Assembly: GCA_030628805.1 (NCBI GenBank)
Contig: DAOVQG010000304.1
Coordinates: 1-5,704, forward strand
Direction: 5' to 3'
Length of the DNA: 5,704 nt
DNA from: JAGMDK01 sp023128695
GTDB taxonomy: Bacteria; Planctomycetota; Phycisphaerae; UBA1845; Fen-1342
Positions 5,340-5,704 of this stretch are shown here, piece by piece (position 1 is the first letter of the stretch; every line of letters begins with the position of its first letter). The notes below the pieces were generated by a model. The model made no database searches. It worked only from the letters and a program-made list of their open reading frames with translations, and was not told where the DNA came from. A program made the position numbers and the translations under genes.

Positions 5340-5563
5340 ACCCGCCTGACGTGAACGTCACTGTAGAAGGAGGCGTAGCCGACGTCCAGGTGAACAAGCC
5401 GGGCGTCACCGTTGAAGTCCGCGACTACGACGTGGACGGCGTCGACGACGACCAACTCTGGACCGACGAGAACGGCGATCGCTGTGTGCGGTATCTCGTA
5501 ACGCACGACGTCGAAACACCCTCCGATCAGCAGAAAGCTGTCGAGCAATCGAATACACCTTAG
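5336..5563 (+). CDS. Small Asp-rich protein of an accessory-element family
   Basis: The 75-residue product is very acidic. It opens with short beta-type repeats (VNVTVEGGVADVQV, then PGVTVEV). The core R-D-Y-D-V-D-G-V-D-D-D-Q-L (residues 29-41) and L-W-T-D-E-N-G-D-R-C (41-50) follow, and the end is polar. The pattern V-x-V-x-D-Y-D-x-D-G, then T-D-E-x-G, is one I know from small hypothetical proteins in plasmid-like and integrative regions; their function is not established. The start is set by GGAGG 7 nt upstream and by the ATGA overlap with the preceding gene, which puts it in the same operon. There is no signal peptide, cysteine pair or catalytic motif. An acidic DNA-mimic or regulatory role is conceivable but unsupported. 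Confidence 0.7.
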   Translation: MNPPDVNVTVEGGVADVQVNKPGVTVEVRDYDVDGVDDDQLWTDENGDRCVRYLVTHDVETPSDQQKAVEQSNTP

Positions 5564-5687
5564 CTCGGCGGTTGATTCCCCACATCAAAAGGTAGTCGAT
5601 TCACGTGAGCTGGTGCGTTGCCGGGACGGTCCCGTTGCGCGCCGGCTCTTTCTGTTTCCGCGATTCAATCGCGAAGGAGTAGTAATC
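5564..5687 (+). promoter_or_regulatory. 124-bp leader with two short palindromes
   Basis: No coding frame is apparent. Two inverted repeats are visible: CGGGAC-G-GTCCCG at 5622-5634, and CGCGATT-C-AATCGCG at 5659-5673, the latter directly before the AAGGAG ribosome site. GCCGG (5620-5624) can also pair with CCGGC (5642-5646), followed by a T-rich run (5648-5657). The region could hold an operator, a leader structure or a weak terminator. I see no clear -35/-10 pair. Confidence 0.4.
5659..5673. repeat. Perfect 15-bp palindrome beside the ribosome binding site of the last gene
   Basis: CGCGATT, a single central C, then AATCGCG. As RNA it folds as a 6-bp stem with a TCA loop that ends 1 nt before AAGGAG (5674-5679). 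As DNA it could be a dimeric repressor site. Confidence 0.5.
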
Positions 5688-5704
5688 ATGTTGACTGCAG
5701 AGCA
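5688..5704 (+). CDS. Start of a further gene (3' partial)
   Basis: An ATG at 5688 lies 8 nt behind AAGGAG (5674-5679), an ideal ribosome site, and begins MLTAE before the window ends. Product unknown. Confidence 0.5.

Noticed and set aside
5425..5461. EF-hand or dockerin-like calcium loop (D-x-D-x-D-G) in the small acidic protein
   Set aside because: Position 12 of the loop would be Leu instead of Glu and there are no flanking helices; the motif belongs to a beta-type acidic family.

Overview
The window is a GC-rich piece of accessory bacterial DNA, most likely from a member of the Planctomycetota. That placement is inference. It rests on a paralogous protein family that I associate with planctomycete genomes (an Ala-rich helical N-terminus, a D-D-T-E-R linker and a fibronectin-III-like C-terminus), and on short hairpin repeats of the same flavour scattered through it. 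No rRNA, tRNA, CRISPR array or intact transposase gene is visible.

Left part (1-2246). The window opens inside the 3' end of one copy of this family (1-366, plus strand). Next comes a two-gene minus-strand operon: a probable type II restriction endonuclease (1059-2246) followed, with a 4-bp ATGA overlap, by a phage-Dam-like DNA N6-adenine methyltransferase (424-1062). The row I counted by hand inside the operon is about 55% GC, against about 70% in the paralog copy to its right, which suggests acquisition from elsewhere.

Middle (2247-4249). A second copy of the family begins at 2435, behind a good ribosome binding site and a plausible sigma70-type promoter. It is broken: its N-terminus, linker and C-terminus lie in three different frames, separated by two hairpin-rich repeats (2692-2772 and 2844-2899). 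Its stop codon (3210-3212) abuts a decayed minus-strand HerA/DUF87-type ATPase gene (about 3213-4103). That gene carries a Walker A Lys-to-Asn change, a 1-nt frameshift in a G run at 3350-3352, and loss of its whole C-terminal half. The tail of its upstream operon partner remains at 4100-4249. The restriction-modification pair therefore lies between two same-orientation paralogs, and the right-hand one directly joins a truncated mobile-element-type ATPase.

Right part (4242-5704). A plus-strand operon begins with the remnant of a gene tail (about 4242-4400). It continues with a double zinc-ribbon protein (4397-4921), an unrecognised protein (4938-5339) and a small Asp-rich protein (5336-5563). 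Several junctions are ATGA overlaps. A 124-bp leader with two short palindromes precedes the start of a further gene at 5688. The whole looks like an eroded integrative or conjugative element that carries a defence cassette. The restriction-modification pair is the part most likely to be functional.
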